From NCBI RefSeq assembly GCF_900607235.1, contig NZ_LR027849.1, positions 930,001 through 994,000 of the forward strand: a stretch of 64,000 nucleotides of DNA. Direction: 5' to 3'. The first letter of the stretch is position 1, and every line of letters begins with the position of its first letter. The stretch is from Olivibacter jilunii. Its GTDB lineage: Bacteria > Bacteroidota > Bacteroidia > Sphingobacteriales > Sphingobacteriaceae. The notes under the pieces were generated by a model. That model was given only the letters and a program-made list of their open reading frames with translations, searched no databases and had not been told where the DNA came from. The position numbers were made by a program, and so were the translations under genes. This document shows positions 1-8,535 of the stretch, one piece after another.

Positions 1-813
1 AGTGATGCGGATATTCCCGAACCATCCTTACCGCCATGCCCTGAATGGGGATTGATGGAGAAGCTGCGTTACGAAAAAAACGTTGTTAGTATGTATATAA
101 CCGGGCATCCAATGGATGACTATCGTTTGGAATTGGAGTATTTTTGTCAACACAAGGTGAGTCAACTCCACTTGATTGACAAAATGAAAGCCGGTGCAGG
201 GAAAGATGCTGATAACGGACAGGACGCAGGACTAGAATCTCCGGAGGAAGGAGTAGAAGATGTCAAAACGGAATTTGCTAAGATAAAAAATAAGGATTTA
301 GTAGTAGGAGGGATGGTTACCGCAGTTTACCATGGCATGACCAAAACGGGCAAACCCTATGGACGTATGACCTTTGAGGATTACAGCGATTCGTATGAAA
401 TGGCACTTTTTGGTGAAGATTATGTTAAATTTAAAGGGTTTATGAACGAAAACTACTTTTTGCAGATTAGGGGCACAGTTAGTGAACGTTTTCGACAACA
501 AGATAATTGGGAGTTTAAAATCACTTCGATTCAACTATTGTCTGAGCTTCGGGATAAAATGGCGAAATCGATCAGTATTCAGGTACCGCTGCATGAACTG
601 AACAATAAGTTTGTAGATAATCTGCAACAAATTATTCATAAGAATCAGCAGGAACAGGAAATTAGAAATTGTCAATTGAAGTTTGTATTGTTAGACTATG
701 AAGATAAGGTAAGCTTAGAGATGCCTGCAAAGGGCATGAAAGTACATCTAAGTAATGAGTTTTTACAAGATTTGCGAGCTTTAACGGGCGATAGGGGCTA
801 TAAGTTAAATTAG
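1..813 (+). CDS. dnaE: DNA polymerase III alpha subunit, C-terminal end (partial)
   Basis: The reading frame is open from base 1 and ends at a TAG at 811-813, so only the last 270 codons of the replicative polymerase subunit are present. The start of the fragment carries the DnaE hallmark E-K-L-R-Y-E-K-N followed by GHPMDDY, which precedes the C-terminal region in this family. Next comes an acidic linker and an OB-fold-like stretch (roughly VVGGMVTAVYHGMT to FLQIRGTVSERF) that in DnaE binds single-stranded DNA. The catalytic PHP and palm/fingers parts lie upstream of the window. trxA follows 118 bases later with its own promoter. The internal ATG at base 52 is not the true start because conserved sequence continues upstream of it. 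Confidence 0.93.
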   Translation, partial: SDADIPEPSLPPCPEWGLMEKLRYEKNVVSMYITGHPMDDYRLELEYFCQHKVSQLHLIDKMKAGAGKDADNGQDAGLESPEEGVEDVKTEFAKIKNKDLVVGGMVTAVYHGMTKTGKPYGRMTFEDYSDSYEMALFGEDYVKFKGFMNENYFLQIRGTVSERFRQQDNWEFKITSIQLLSELRDKMAKSISIQVPLHELNNKFVDNLQQIIHKNQQEQEIRNCQLKFVLLDYEDKVSLEMPAKGMKVHLSNEFLQDLRALTGDRGYKLN

Positions 814-836
814 TGTCAGATTGTCAGATACTATAC

Positions 837-865
837 TTTGGCAAAGCTTTTGAAAGTTATCTTTG
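837..865 (+). promoter_or_regulatory. Bacteroidota-type promoter of trxA
   Basis: TTTG at 837-840, a 17-base spacer, and TATCTTTG at 858-865 match the -33 and -7 (TAnnTTTG) elements of the Bacteroidota primary sigma factor. The start codon of trxA is 66 bases downstream. Seen directly as motifs; promoter activity is inferred. Confidence 0.6.
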
Positions 866-931
866 TAATATCAATTCTAGGATGTAGGAAAATCTTGGAT
901 ATTAATAATAAGCATATAAAATAAAAAGATA

Positions 932-1252
932 ATGGCATTAGAAATCACAGATAGCAACTTTGATGAAGTTGTTTTGAAATCAGACAAACCCGTGTTGGTG
1001 GATTTTTGGGCAGAGTGGTGCGGACCATGCCGTATGGTAGGACCTGTTGTTGAAGAATTAGCAAAAGATTACGACGGTAAAGTTGTTGTAGGAAAAGTGA
1101 ACGTGGATCACAACGCCGAAATTTCTACTAAATACGGAATTAGAAATATCCCGGCTTTATTGTTCTTTAAAAACGGTGAGATTGTGGACAAACAAATCGG
1201 TGCCGTGCCTAAGTCGGTTTTGGCTAGTAAGTTAGAAGCACAGTTAGCTTAG
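932..1252 (+). CDS. trxA: thioredoxin
   Basis: This 106-residue protein is a single thioredoxin fold of the standard length. The active site WCGPC lies near residues 28-32 within the classic context D-F-W-A-E-W-C-G-P-C, and the conserved cis-proline region R-N-I-P-A-L is present around residue 74. It is a cytosolic dithiol-disulfide oxidoreductase that reduces ribonucleotide reductase, peroxiredoxins and other targets. Two peroxiredoxins that could draw on it are encoded in the window (bcp at 6293-6754 and a 1-Cys enzyme at 59657-60292). It is preceded by its own promoter and followed by a convergent aminotransferase gene, so it is probably monocistronic. Confidence 0.97.
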   Translation: MALEITDSNFDEVVLKSDKPVLVDFWAEWCGPCRMVGPVVEELAKDYDGKVVVGKVNVDHNAEISTKYGIRNIPALLFFKNGEIVDKQIGAVPKSVLASKLEAQLA

Positions 1253-1317
1253 GTTTTCGCTGTTAGGTATTAGCTGTTAGCAAATTAGCTAATGGCTAAA
1301 GCCTAATAGCTTAAAGC
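1253..1317. repeat. intergenic TTAGC/GCTAA-rich tract
   Basis: The 65 bases between the convergent trxA and aminotransferase genes are built almost entirely from degenerate ATTAGC / GCTAAT words, including the 8-bp palindrome TTAGCTAA, and can fold into several overlapping stems. Similar tracts occur near 6225-6260, 6770-6812, 12180-12320 and 60299-60329, always in spacers at gene ends. It may act as a weak bidirectional terminator. No function is established here. Confidence 0.5.
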
Positions 1318-2502
1318 TCATAAACGATCCAAACCCTGTTTAATAACCGTACAAGCTGCTATTATTTCTTCCTCTTTAATAATTAATGGCGGAGAAACGC
1401 GCAAAGCCGTTTCGTGATGTAAAAACCAATCGATCATGACGCCATTTTCTGCACAGTATTTACTAACAGCTTCGACTTGCTGAAAAGACGTTAGCTGAAT
1501 GCACATCATGAGGCCAATGCCTCTTACTTCTTTTATGAGTGGGTGCTTCAAATGAGCTTTGAATATTTCATGTTTCTGTGGAACAGTATCCATTAATTTC
1601 TCTTCCAAAATAACCGTTAAGGACGCCAGCGCTGCAGCACACGATACAGGATGTCCGCCGAAGGTGGTAATATGGCCTAAGATCGGATTTTCTTTAATAA
1701 CATCCATTATTTCTCTTCTAGCAATAAATGCCCCTATGGGCATACCCCCACCTAAGCCTTTTGCAGTTAATAATATATCCGGGACAATACCATAATGCTC
1801 AAAAGCGAAAAGTTTTCCAGTTCGTCCCAGCCCTGTCTGTATTTCATCTAGTATAAGAAGAGCTCCCGTCTCATTGCAACGTTTACGTAGCTGTTGCATA
1901 TAATTTATATCCGGCACACGGATGCCCGCCTCTCCCTGTACGGCCTCAAGCACTACGCCAGCGGTATCTGTGGTGATTTTTGAGAGATCGTTGAGTTCGT
2001 TATAGTTGATATAAGTTATATTAGGAAGCAAGGGCTCATATGGTATTTTATATTTTTCATCTCCCATTAAGCTGAGAGCACCTTGCGTACTTCCATGATA
2101 GGCCTTCTTCGCAGCAATAAACGCGGAGCGTCCGGTGTATTTTTTAGCTATTTTCATCGCTCCTTCAGTTGCTTCGGTGCCCGAATTTACGAAATAGATG
2201 TTGTTCAGGGTAGAAGGGAGTTGCTCTAACAACTTAGTAGCCAAGGCCACCTGAGGTGCTTGAATAAATTCGCCATATACGGTAACGTGGAGATATTTTT
2301 CCAGTTGATCGCGAATAGCCGTTAAAACTCGAGGATGCCGATGTCCGATATTACTAACAGCGAAGCCTGATACTAGATCCATATACTTTTGGCCGTCGGG
2401 CCCATAAAGGTAAAGCCCTTCTGCTTTTTCAATTTCTATTAACCGTGGGCTTGTAGACGTTTGTGCGGTATTCAATAAAAAAAGTTGGCGATTACTTAAC
2501 AT
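1318..2502 (-). CDS. class III PLP-dependent aminotransferase (acetylornithine/ornithine aminotransferase-like)
   Basis: A 394-residue cytosolic aminotransferase of fold type I, subgroup III. The phosphate-binding GTEATEGAMK starts at residue 108, the aspartate that contacts the PLP pyridine nitrogen is in DEIQTGLGRTG (about 219), and the Schiff-base lysine is K248 in LTAKGLGGGMPIGAF. Length and motifs fit ArgD, ornithine and related omega-aminotransferases. The substrate cannot be fixed from sequence, and no arginine-biosynthesis gene is adjacent, so I give no symbol. It stands alone: trxA converges from the left and the next gene on this strand begins at 2584 with an 81-base gap. A box-like CGAAGGTA (2531-2538, minus-strand TACCTTCG) could be a weak promoter. 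Confidence 0.88.
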   Translation of the reverse strand: MLSNRQLFLLNTAQTSTSPRLIEIEKAEGLYLYGPDGQKYMDLVSGFAVSNIGHRHPRVLTAIRDQLEKYLHVTVYGEFIQAPQVALATKLLEQLPSTLNNIYFVNSGTEATEGAMKIAKKYTGRSAFIAAKKAYHGSTQGALSLMGDEKYKIPYEPLLPNITYINYNELNDLSKITTDTAGVVLEAVQGEAGIRVPDINYMQQLRKRCNETGALLILDEIQTGLGRTGKLFAFEHYGIVPDILLTAKGLGGGMPIGAFIARREIMDVIKENPILGHITTFGGHPVSCAAALASLTVILEEKLMDTVPQKHEIFKAHLKHPLIKEVRGIGLMMCIQLTSFQQVEAVSKYCAENGVMIDWFLHHETALRVSPPLIIKEEEIIAACTVIKQGLDRL

Positions 2503-2583
2503 AGAAATCCTTTCAATTCACTCTGTGCGTCGAAGGTACAGATTTAAAATAGTATAGAGGTACGGGCGGGCGATAAAGATCTT

Positions 2584-2985
2584 TTACTCGTTTCGTCGGT
2601 CTTTCAACTCCTGCAATAGTTGCTCCCTAAATTCTCGCTCCGCTTCAAAAAATTTAGCGGTTCGTTGTGCATTTATTATAGGAATAAAAGCGTCACGATA
2701 ACGCATCTTCAAAGCTAAGACCTCCGAGTCATAGTCTAATTCACTTCTCTTTTTTCCGGTTTTAGTTCGCCGTTGATGAATCAGTGCCCTCATTTCCCGC
2801 TGGTATTGATTATATAAAGGGAAAAAACGTTCAGCATCAGCCGGACTTAAGGAAAGTTCTTTGGTTATGTAGGCTATCTTGGCAGCTTCAATCTGCTTAA
2901 ATCGATTCTGTTGATCTCTATCTTGAGCCTTCAGCGTGAAGATAGAAGCAACCAACAGTATATATGTAAAAAGTAATTTCTTCAT
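2584..2985 (-). CDS. exported small protein, partner of ECF sigma operon (LTxxQ/Spy-like, tentative)
   Basis: 133 residues with a clear signal peptide (MKKLLFTYILLVASIFTLKA, cleavage near A20-Q21), so it should be periplasmic. The mature part is short, highly charged and predicted helical, with F-x-x-I-E-A-A-K and SPADAERFFPLYNQYQREM. Composition and layout recall Spy/CpxP-type periplasmic proteins and the small proteins that Bacteroidota annotators attach to ECF sigma operons. I see no diagnostic catalytic residue. It lies 6 bases downstream of the membrane protein at 2992-3696, which is 8 bases from the sigma factor gene, so the three are almost certainly one transcript. Its role as an envelope-stress sensor is inferred from this context only. 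Confidence 0.6.
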   Translation of the reverse strand: MKKLLFTYILLVASIFTLKAQDRDQQNRFKQIEAAKIAYITKELSLSPADAERFFPLYNQYQREMRALIHQRRTKTGKKRSELDYDSEVLALKMRYRDAFIPIINAQRTAKFFEAEREFREQLLQELKDRRNE

Positions 2986-2991
2986 TTCAAG

Positions 2992-3696
2992 TTAGATACT
3001 GTAATCCAAATAGGCTTCTATATCTTCTTCTGAAAATTTGGGTTTATCCATTTGAATGACACCATCAAATTGAGCTTCAAGAAAAGCAGCGTCTCCCGGT
3101 TCACTATAATACTCCAGATAGTTCACAATTTCATTATCGGGAATGCTTTTCAAAGTACGTTCAAAATTGTTGGATTGATACTGAAAGAAACCGTAAACAC
3201 CTAAGCCGATTGCTATGCAAGCCGCTGCCGCATAGCCGATCCAGGTTAGATTCCGATTTTTCCTTCTTATTGGAAATGCAATCTCCCTTGTCTTTTCGTT
3301 TTTAGCTGTGGAAACTATCGCTTGATTGATTTTTTTATCTAATTGATCAAAATAATTTTGCGGTGTGACAAAACCCGAGGTCGTAACTTTTTCCCTTAGT
3401 TTTTCGATGAAAGGGTGATATTCAGTATCTTCAAACGTAGAATTTGCCAGTGTCAGGTTGTCTTCCTTTTCTATTTTGGCAATGATATGGTCACTAAGTG
3501 ATTCAAAATACCCGTTTGGTACAGTGAAGCTTTTCTCCATATCGGAAATGATGGAGACACGTTGCATGATGTTAGCTTCCAATCGATCAAAGTAATCCGT
3601 AGGCACAATAAATGGCGTATCCTTTGGATTAGGCGGCACCCCTTGTATGCCAGCTAAATCATCTTGATAATTACGTTCATTGTCCATAGTGCTCAT
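2992..3696 (-). CDS. single-pass membrane protein in ECF sigma operon, candidate anti-sigma factor
   Basis: 234 residues with one membrane segment near residues 151-171 (TWIGYAAAACIAIGLGVYGF), an N-terminal cytoplasmic part of about 145 residues and a C-terminal part of about 60. The N-terminal part holds three copies of a short motif: FIVPTDYFDRLE (29-40), FTVPNGYFESLS (57-68) and FVTPQNYFDQLD (109-120), consensus F-x-x-P-x-x-Y-F-[DE]-x-L. There is no zinc-binding H-x3-C-x2-C as in ZAS-type anti-sigma factors. Its position directly after an ECF sigma gene, one membrane pass and the preceding cytoplasmic region fit an anti-sigma factor of a non-zinc class. That role is inference. No catalytic motif was seen. 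Confidence 0.65.
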   Translation of the reverse strand: MSTMDNERNYQDDLAGIQGVPPNPKDTPFIVPTDYFDRLEANIMQRVSIISDMEKSFTVPNGYFESLSDHIIAKIEKEDNLTLANSTFEDTEYHPFIEKLREKVTTSGFVTPQNYFDQLDKKINQAIVSTAKNEKTREIAFPIRRKNRNLTWIGYAAAACIAIGLGVYGFFQYQSNNFERTLKSIPDNEIVNYLEYYSEPGDAAFLEAQFDGVIQMDKPKFSEEDIEAYLDYSI

Positions 3697-3704
3697 AGTA
3701 ACTC

Positions 3705-4274
3705 TTAGATATAGATTACGCTAAAAGGTTTAATCGTTATCACTAAAAAATTGTTCAATTTTTTTACGGCTAAATGATAGGATGCTTTTAGCGCACCAAC
3801 ACTTGTTCCCAGGATTTCAGAAATTTCGTCATATTTTAGATCATCGAAATATTTCATATTAAAAACCAGTCGCTGTTTCTCCGGTAAGGTTAATAAAGCT
3901 TGCTGTAATTTTAGTTGAGCTTGGTTTCCGTTGAAGTAACTTGAGGTAGTGAGGGTGTCCGACAAATAGGAAGCAGAATCATCATCTAAGGATATACTTT
4001 GATACTGCTTCTTTTTATTTAAAAATGTAATACACTCATTGGTTGCGATACGATAAAGCCATGTGTATAGCTGCGCATCGGCTCTAAAGTTCTCCAGATT
4101 TTTCCAAACTTTTACAAAAATATCCTGCACCAAATCATCCGCGTCATCGTGATCTACTACCAGCCTACGGACATGCCAGTAAATCCGCTGCTGGTATTTT
4201 TTTAGCAATAAATTAAAAGCCTCATTTCGAGTTCTTTCGTTAGAGAATTTTTCAATTATTATTGAATCTTCCAT
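3705..4274 (-). CDS. ECF-family RNA polymerase sigma factor
   Basis: 189 residues with both sigma-70 regions of a group IV factor. Region 2 runs about residues 15-85 with DADDLVQDIFVKVWKNL and the -10-binding helix FRADAQLYTWLYRIATNEC. Region 4 runs about 125-180 with LPEKQRLVFNMKYFDDLKY followed by the helix-turn-helix EISEILGTSVGALKAS. It directs RNA polymerase to a small regulon, probably responding to an envelope signal through the membrane protein encoded just downstream. It heads a three-gene operon (8- and 6-base gaps). The last dozen residues (KPFSVIYI) extend past the usual end. The upstream spacer to the transketolase genes is only 66 bases and contains a hairpin, so its own promoter must be very close to the start. 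Confidence 0.93.
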   Translation of the reverse strand: MEDSIIIEKFSNERTRNEAFNLLLKKYQQRIYWHVRRLVVDHDDADDLVQDIFVKVWKNLENFRADAQLYTWLYRIATNECITFLNKKKQYQSISLDDDSASYLSDTLTTSSYFNGNQAQLKLQQALLTLPEKQRLVFNMKYFDDLKYDEISEILGTSVGALKASYHLAVKKLNNFLVITIKPFSVIYI

Positions 4275-4296
4275 TAGAGAGCTTGATGGTTGATAA

Positions 4297-4326
4297 CAAC
4301 GGAAGGAAACCTGTTACCTTCCGTTG
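4297..4326 (-). terminator. hairpin after the transketolase operon
   Basis: CAACGGAAGG at 4297-4306 pairs perfectly with CCTTCCGTTG at 4317-4326 across a 10-base loop. It lies 14 bases past the stop codon of the transketolase C-terminal subunit. There is no strong U-run, so termination may be partial, with read-through into the sigma factor operon. Confidence 0.55.
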
Positions 4327-4340
4327 CTAACCTAAACCAT

Positions 4341-5294
4341 TTATTTTCTTTTGATAACTTTCTGAGCGGCGCTAACAATACTCGCAGCATTTAGTCCGTA
4401 TTTCTCCATTAATTGTGCAGGTGTGCCACTTTCTCCGAAGCTGTCGTTAACAGCAACATATTCTTGGGGAGCTGGATGGTTTTTAACCAACACTTGGGAT
4501 ACGCTATCACCTAAGCCGCCAAGACGGTTGTGCTCTTCTGCTGTCACCACACAGCCGGTTTTAGCCACAGACTTTAAGATTGCTTCTTCGTCCAAAGGTT
4601 TAATGGTATGAATATTTATAATTTCAGCGTCTATTCCCACTGCAGCAAGCTGTTCTCCTGCTTGAATAGCTTCCCAAACTAAGTGACCGGTTGCAATAAT
4701 CGTAACATCGGAGCCCTCGTTTACCATCCAAGCTTTGCCGATTTCAAATTTTTGATCCGGGTCGGTAAAGATTGGTACGACAGGGCGGCCGAAACGAAGA
4801 TAAACAGGACCATCGTAGTCGGCGATCGCGATCGTTGCGGCTTTTGTCTGGTTATAATCGCAAGGATTAATCACCGTCATACCGGGCAACATTTTCATTA
4901 AACCGATATCTTCCAATATCTGATGGGTAGCGCCGTCTTCGCCTAATGTTAGACCGGCATGTGAGGCACATATTTTAACATTTTTTCCGGAGTAAGCGAT
5001 AGACTGGCGGATTTGATCATAAACTCTTCCCGTGGAGAAGTTTGCGAAGGTTCCGGTGTAGGGGATTTTTCCGCCAATGGTTAAACCGGAAGCAATTCCC
5101 ATCATATTAGCTTCAGCAATTCCTATCTGGAAGAATCTTTCCGGAAAATCTTTGATGAATGCATCCATTTTTAATGATCCAACTAAATCGGCACACAGTG
5201 CAACGACATTGCTGTTTTTTTTGCCTACTTCATGTAAACCAGCTCCAAAGCCCGAACGCGTGTCTTTCTTGTCCGTATATGTATATTTCTTCAT
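4341..5294 (-). CDS. transketolase, C-terminal subunit
   Basis: 317 residues covering the pyrimidine-binding and C-terminal domains of transketolase. The conserved F-Q-I-G-I-A-E-A-N-M-M-G-I-A-S-G-L block contains the glutamate that activates the thiamine diphosphate aminopyrimidine ring. The C-terminal domain (from about residue 190) is complete. Together with the N-terminal subunit 38 bases upstream it forms a two-subunit transketolase, an arrangement common in Bacteroidota, archaea and some Firmicutes, and distinct from the single-chain enzyme of E. coli. The enzyme transfers two-carbon ketol units in the non-oxidative pentose phosphate pathway. Both halves have their own start and stop, so this is not a frameshift. 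Confidence 0.95.
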   Translation of the reverse strand: MKKYTYTDKKDTRSGFGAGLHEVGKKNSNVVALCADLVGSLKMDAFIKDFPERFFQIGIAEANMMGIASGLTIGGKIPYTGTFANFSTGRVYDQIRQSIAYSGKNVKICASHAGLTLGEDGATHQILEDIGLMKMLPGMTVINPCDYNQTKAATIAIADYDGPVYLRFGRPVVPIFTDPDQKFEIGKAWMVNEGSDVTIIATGHLVWEAIQAGEQLAAVGIDAEIINIHTIKPLDEEAILKSVAKTGCVVTAEEHNRLGGLGDSVSQVLVKNHPAPQEYVAVNDSFGESGTPAQLMEKYGLNAASIVSAAQKVIKRK

Positions 5295-5332
5295 TTCGTA
5301 ATATTGAATAGTGTATGACCAAGTCAGGTCAA

Positions 5333-6178
5333 TTAATAATCTCCTAAAGTTTCTTCAAGCTGTGCTAGTGCTGTAGCTAGCTGTTCATCATTGGGTGCTA
5401 CACCATGCCATTTATGAGATCCCATCATAAAATCAACGCCATATCCCATTTCGGTATGCATAAGAATCATAATCGGTTTTCCTTTTCCGGTACGGCTTTT
5501 CGCTTCCGTTAAGGTTTCGATGAGCTGCGCCATATCGTTACCTTTTGCCTCCAAAACATCCCATCCGAAAGCCTCCCATTTGGCTTTTAAATTACCTAAA
5601 GAAAGTACACGTTCGGTTGGACCATCGATTTGTTGACCGTTTAGATCAATCGTTGCGATAAGGTTGTCCACTTTATTATGTGGCGCATACATGGCAGCTT
5701 CCCATACTTGGCCTTCTTGCAATTCGCCATCGCCCATTAAAACATAAACCAGTTTATCATCCGCATTTAATTTTTTCGCACGGGAAGCCCCGATTGCCAC
5801 GGAAAGTCCTTGACCAAGAGAGCCAGAAGCAACACGCACACCCGGCAAATGTTCATGTGTTGTTGGATGCCCTTGCAGCCTGGAATCAATCTTTCTAAAA
5901 GTTGCTAGTTCACTTTTGTCGAAGTATCCGGCACGTGCCAAGGTGCTGTAAAATACGGGAGATATATGTCCATTGGACAAAAAGAAAATGTCTTCTCCAA
6001 TACCATCCAAGTTGAACGTAGGATTGTGTTCCATTTGATGGAAATAGAGAGCTACGAAAAAGTCTGCACATCCCAGTGATCCTCCCGGATGGCCGGACTG
6101 GCAACCATGTACCATGCGTACGATATCTCGACGTACTTGCTTTGCTATGTTTTCAAGTTTTGCTATGTCTGCACTCAT
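5333..6178 (-). CDS. transketolase, N-terminal (TPP-binding) subunit
   Basis: 281 residues forming the diphosphate-binding domain of transketolase. The TPP motif is intact: GDGELQEGQVWEAAMYAP continues to an asparagine of IDLN about 28 residues after GDG. The substrate-phosphate and TPP contacts in GHPGGSLGCADFFVALYF (near residue 30) are also present. It cannot work alone because the pyrimidine-binding half is the downstream gene (4341-5294), with which it is surely co-transcribed. A weak -7-like CTAAGATA (6208-6215, minus-strand TATCTTAG, one mismatch to TAnnTTTG) lies about 30 bases before the start. The 114-base upstream spacer also contains TTAGC-type words. Confidence 0.95.
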   Translation of the reverse strand: MSADIAKLENIAKQVRRDIVRMVHGCQSGHPGGSLGCADFFVALYFHQMEHNPTFNLDGIGEDIFFLSNGHISPVFYSTLARAGYFDKSELATFRKIDSRLQGHPTTHEHLPGVRVASGSLGQGLSVAIGASRAKKLNADDKLVYVLMGDGELQEGQVWEAAMYAPHNKVDNLIATIDLNGQQIDGPTERVLSLGNLKAKWEAFGWDVLEAKGNDMAQLIETLTEAKSRTGKGKPIMILMHTEMGYGVDFMMGSHKWHGVAPNDEQLATALAQLEETLGDY

Positions 6179-6292
6179 TATAATTTGTGTTAAACGATAT
6201 TAAGATGCTAAGATAAATATTTTTAGTTATTAGCCGTTAATTAATAGTTGTTAATTTGACACTTATATTAGTTGGTCTTTTAAATAAATGGT

Positions 6293-6754
6293 CTATTTTA
6301 CCAAATCCCGTATCTGGCGGGAAGCATTTTTATTATCGACCTTTCTGATGATATGTTCAATGATTCCCTTTTCATTGATCACAAAGGTAGTTCTGGCTGT
6401 TCCCATGTATTTTCTACCATACATATTTTTCTCCACCCAAACACCGTAGTCCTCAACTATCTTTTTATCCTCATCAGCCAATAAGTTGAAAGGGAGTTCA
6501 TACTTGCTGATAAACTTTTGATGCGATTGTTCACTGTCAATACTCACTCCTAATACCTCATATCCATCTTGAAGGAGAGACTGATAATTATCTCTAAAGT
6601 TACAGGCTTCGGTGGTGCAGCCCGGTGTATTATCTTTCGGGTAAAAGTATAAAATCACTTTTTTACCTAAATAGTCTTTCAGTTCTACGGTTTCACCTTT
6701 TTGATTTTTGGCCTTAATCGCCGGTGCTTTATCACCTTCTTTTAGTTCTTTCAT
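6293..6754 (-). CDS. bcp: thioredoxin-dependent thiol peroxidase (Bcp/PrxQ-type peroxiredoxin)
   Basis: 153 residues, the normal length for Bcp. The peroxidatic cysteine C46 sits in PKDNTPGCTTEACNFRD and a resolving cysteine is five residues later (C51), the atypical two-Cys pattern of the PrxQ class. The thioredoxin-like fold is complete, with the late G-T-A-R-T-T-F-V-I strand and its conserved arginine. It reduces hydrogen and organic peroxides in the cytosol using thioredoxin. Neighbours on the same strand are an M23 peptidase gene upstream (58-base spacer) and transketolase downstream. Both spacers are rich in TTAGC words, so co-transcription is uncertain. Confidence 0.96.
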   Translation of the reverse strand: MKELKEGDKAPAIKAKNQKGETVELKDYLGKKVILYFYPKDNTPGCTTEACNFRDNYQSLLQDGYEVLGVSIDSEQSHQKFISKYELPFNLLADEDKKIVEDYGVWVEKNMYGRKYMGTARTTFVINEKGIIEHIIRKVDNKNASRQIRDLVK

Positions 6755-6812
6755 TTTTTTAGTTATTAGATTTTAGCCGTTAGCTAATGACTAATAGCCA
6801 ATGGCTGACAGC

Positions 6813-8534
6813 TTATTTCACAAAATCCGCCTCAAATACTTTTTCGTTGTCTTTCCAGTCTTTTACACGCAATTTGAACCGATGCCTTCCTTTAGGGAGG
6901 TTGTCGTCAAAGGTATGTCGGAGAGATGCACTTTTGGGATCATATTCCATTAATATCCATTGATCATCTATGTAGCCCTCAAATGACTGAATTCCTGACA
7001 AATTATCGGATATTTTGAAGTTAATCCGACTGTAGGCACTCATATTTTTGTTTGCAGAGAGATTAAGCGAACGGATAATGGGAGCGACGGTATCAACGGT
7101 GATATAAAAACTTCCCAGGGTTCTTGCAGTCGTCATAACAAAACCATCTTTATAAATGCCTCCTTGCGAATCGCCTTGCGCATTTACAATAAGAGCTTTG
7201 GATTGCAAGTTGCGGGGCACGTCCTGCGCATTAATTGCCAAGCTATATCCCTGATGCACCGGAACCATGCGGTTATGGATGTGCTGTAGATGCGAATAAG
7301 CACCTTTTGGACGCGTGCCTTGATCGTATCTAAAATATAAATCGCTGTATAGGCTGCCTTTAGGCAGGTTAATCTTTATCGCGTCATTTTCAAATTGGTT
7401 ATCTTGCCCATAATAAAAGAAAGTCGTTCCTTCGTGATTCTTTTTTGCTATCGTATACTGAGGATCGTTTCTGACTTCGAATGATAAAGTACTCACATTG
7501 CCCATTATATCTTTTACTTTATAAAGAAGCCGATGACTCTGTTGATCTTTAATATGGATGATACCCCGATTATGAAGATTGTGGTAAATTTCTAGTTTGT
7601 TCCCTTGTTCCACGAAGCTCTTTTGTATTCTTCTTTTATGTAATATATAAGACGCATAATCAATATGTGCATTAATGGCTCGACTATTGTCAAAAGAAAA
7701 GCTTTCCCAGGCCGCTGTATAAATGTTCTTTCCATCCAAGAAAAGTTCAATGGAGTATACGCCGTTTCGATTGGCCGATGCAGAATTGAGGTCGGAAGCT
7801 ACAATTCCAAAAGCGGTTGGTCCGTTGATGATAATTGTTTTTGTCGGGGTAATTTTATATTCACCACCGGTCCCCGAAACCTGAAAGTGTTCTCTTTCTG
7901 TGTTTTCGTCGTATGTATCGCTTCCAAATCGATATATCGTTAAAGCGCTAATAGTAGGAGGGACCCTGTCGGGAATTGTCAGTCCAAAAAGTTGAGCGTT
8001 AATGGTATGCTCGGTCTTAGTATCTCTAAGTTCAAAATGTAAATGGGGTCCAGCGGACCCACCGGTATTCCCCGAGAATGCGATGACGTCTCCCTTCTTC
8101 ACCGGAATCATTGTGGCTGTCAACGGAAAATCTACATCAAATCTTTTTTCACTGTATTGCTTATCTTTTACAAGTGTGGCGATTTTTGCATTGAATTGTT
8201 GTAGATGCATATAAACGCTGGTATAACCATTTGGATGATCTATATAAAGCGCATTTCCGCCACCACCTATTTGGATGCGGGCACGAGAAATAAAGCCATC
8301 AGCTACGGCGTAAACCGGATAACCCTCTCGCTGATTCGTCCTATAGTCTGTTCCAGAATGAAAATGGTTTGACCTCAATTCACCAAAGCTTCCGGCTGCC
8401 TGCGGCGCTAAGTCTAGCGGAGGACGAAAATAGTTCTGCGGGTATTGTTTTTGCTGAACGCGCGAATCTTGAGCTTCTACCGGAAGCATGAAATGGAGAA
8501 ATAGCGAGGTAATATAGAGAAGTTTCATCCGCAA
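6813..8534 (-). CDS. M23-family metallopeptidase (LytM domain) with C-terminal extension
   Basis: 573 residues with an N-terminal signal peptide (start to about A21 in PVEAQ), so it is exported. The LytM/M23 domain lies early, about residues 50-185. Zinc ligands are visible as H59-x3-D63 in NHFHSGTDYR and the H-x-H of GPHLHFELR (H164, H166). The following 380 residues have no motif I recognise and look like beta-rich domains. An active M23 domain would cut peptidoglycan cross-bridges or a peptide substrate at the cell wall. The start codon is one base past the stop of the fumarylacetoacetate-hydrolase-family gene (8536-9147), so the two form an operon and share its repeat-bearing leader. A start at 8528 (MKLLY) is equally possible. 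Confidence 0.9.
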   Translation of the reverse strand: MRMKLLYITSLFLHFMLPVEAQDSRVQQKQYPQNYFRPPLDLAPQAAGSFGELRSNHFHSGTDYRTNQREGYPVYAVADGFISRARIQIGGGGNALYIDHPNGYTSVYMHLQQFNAKIATLVKDKQYSEKRFDVDFPLTATMIPVKKGDVIAFSGNTGGSAGPHLHFELRDTKTEHTINAQLFGLTIPDRVPPTISALTIYRFGSDTYDENTEREHFQVSGTGGEYKITPTKTIIINGPTAFGIVASDLNSASANRNGVYSIELFLDGKNIYTAAWESFSFDNSRAINAHIDYASYILHKRRIQKSFVEQGNKLEIYHNLHNRGIIHIKDQQSHRLLYKVKDIMGNVSTLSFEVRNDPQYTIAKKNHEGTTFFYYGQDNQFENDAIKINLPKGSLYSDLYFRYDQGTRPKGAYSHLQHIHNRMVPVHQGYSLAINAQDVPRNLQSKALIVNAQGDSQGGIYKDGFVMTTARTLGSFYITVDTVAPIIRSLNLSANKNMSAYSRINFKISDNLSGIQSFEGYIDDQWILMEYDPKSASLRHTFDDNLPKGRHRFKLRVKDWKDNEKVFEADFVK

Positions 8535-8535
8535 T

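Noticed and set aside
4341-6178. Transketolase as a single gene broken by frameshift
   Set aside because: Each part has its own start, stop and complete domain, with a 38-base gap. Two-subunit transketolase is a known arrangement.
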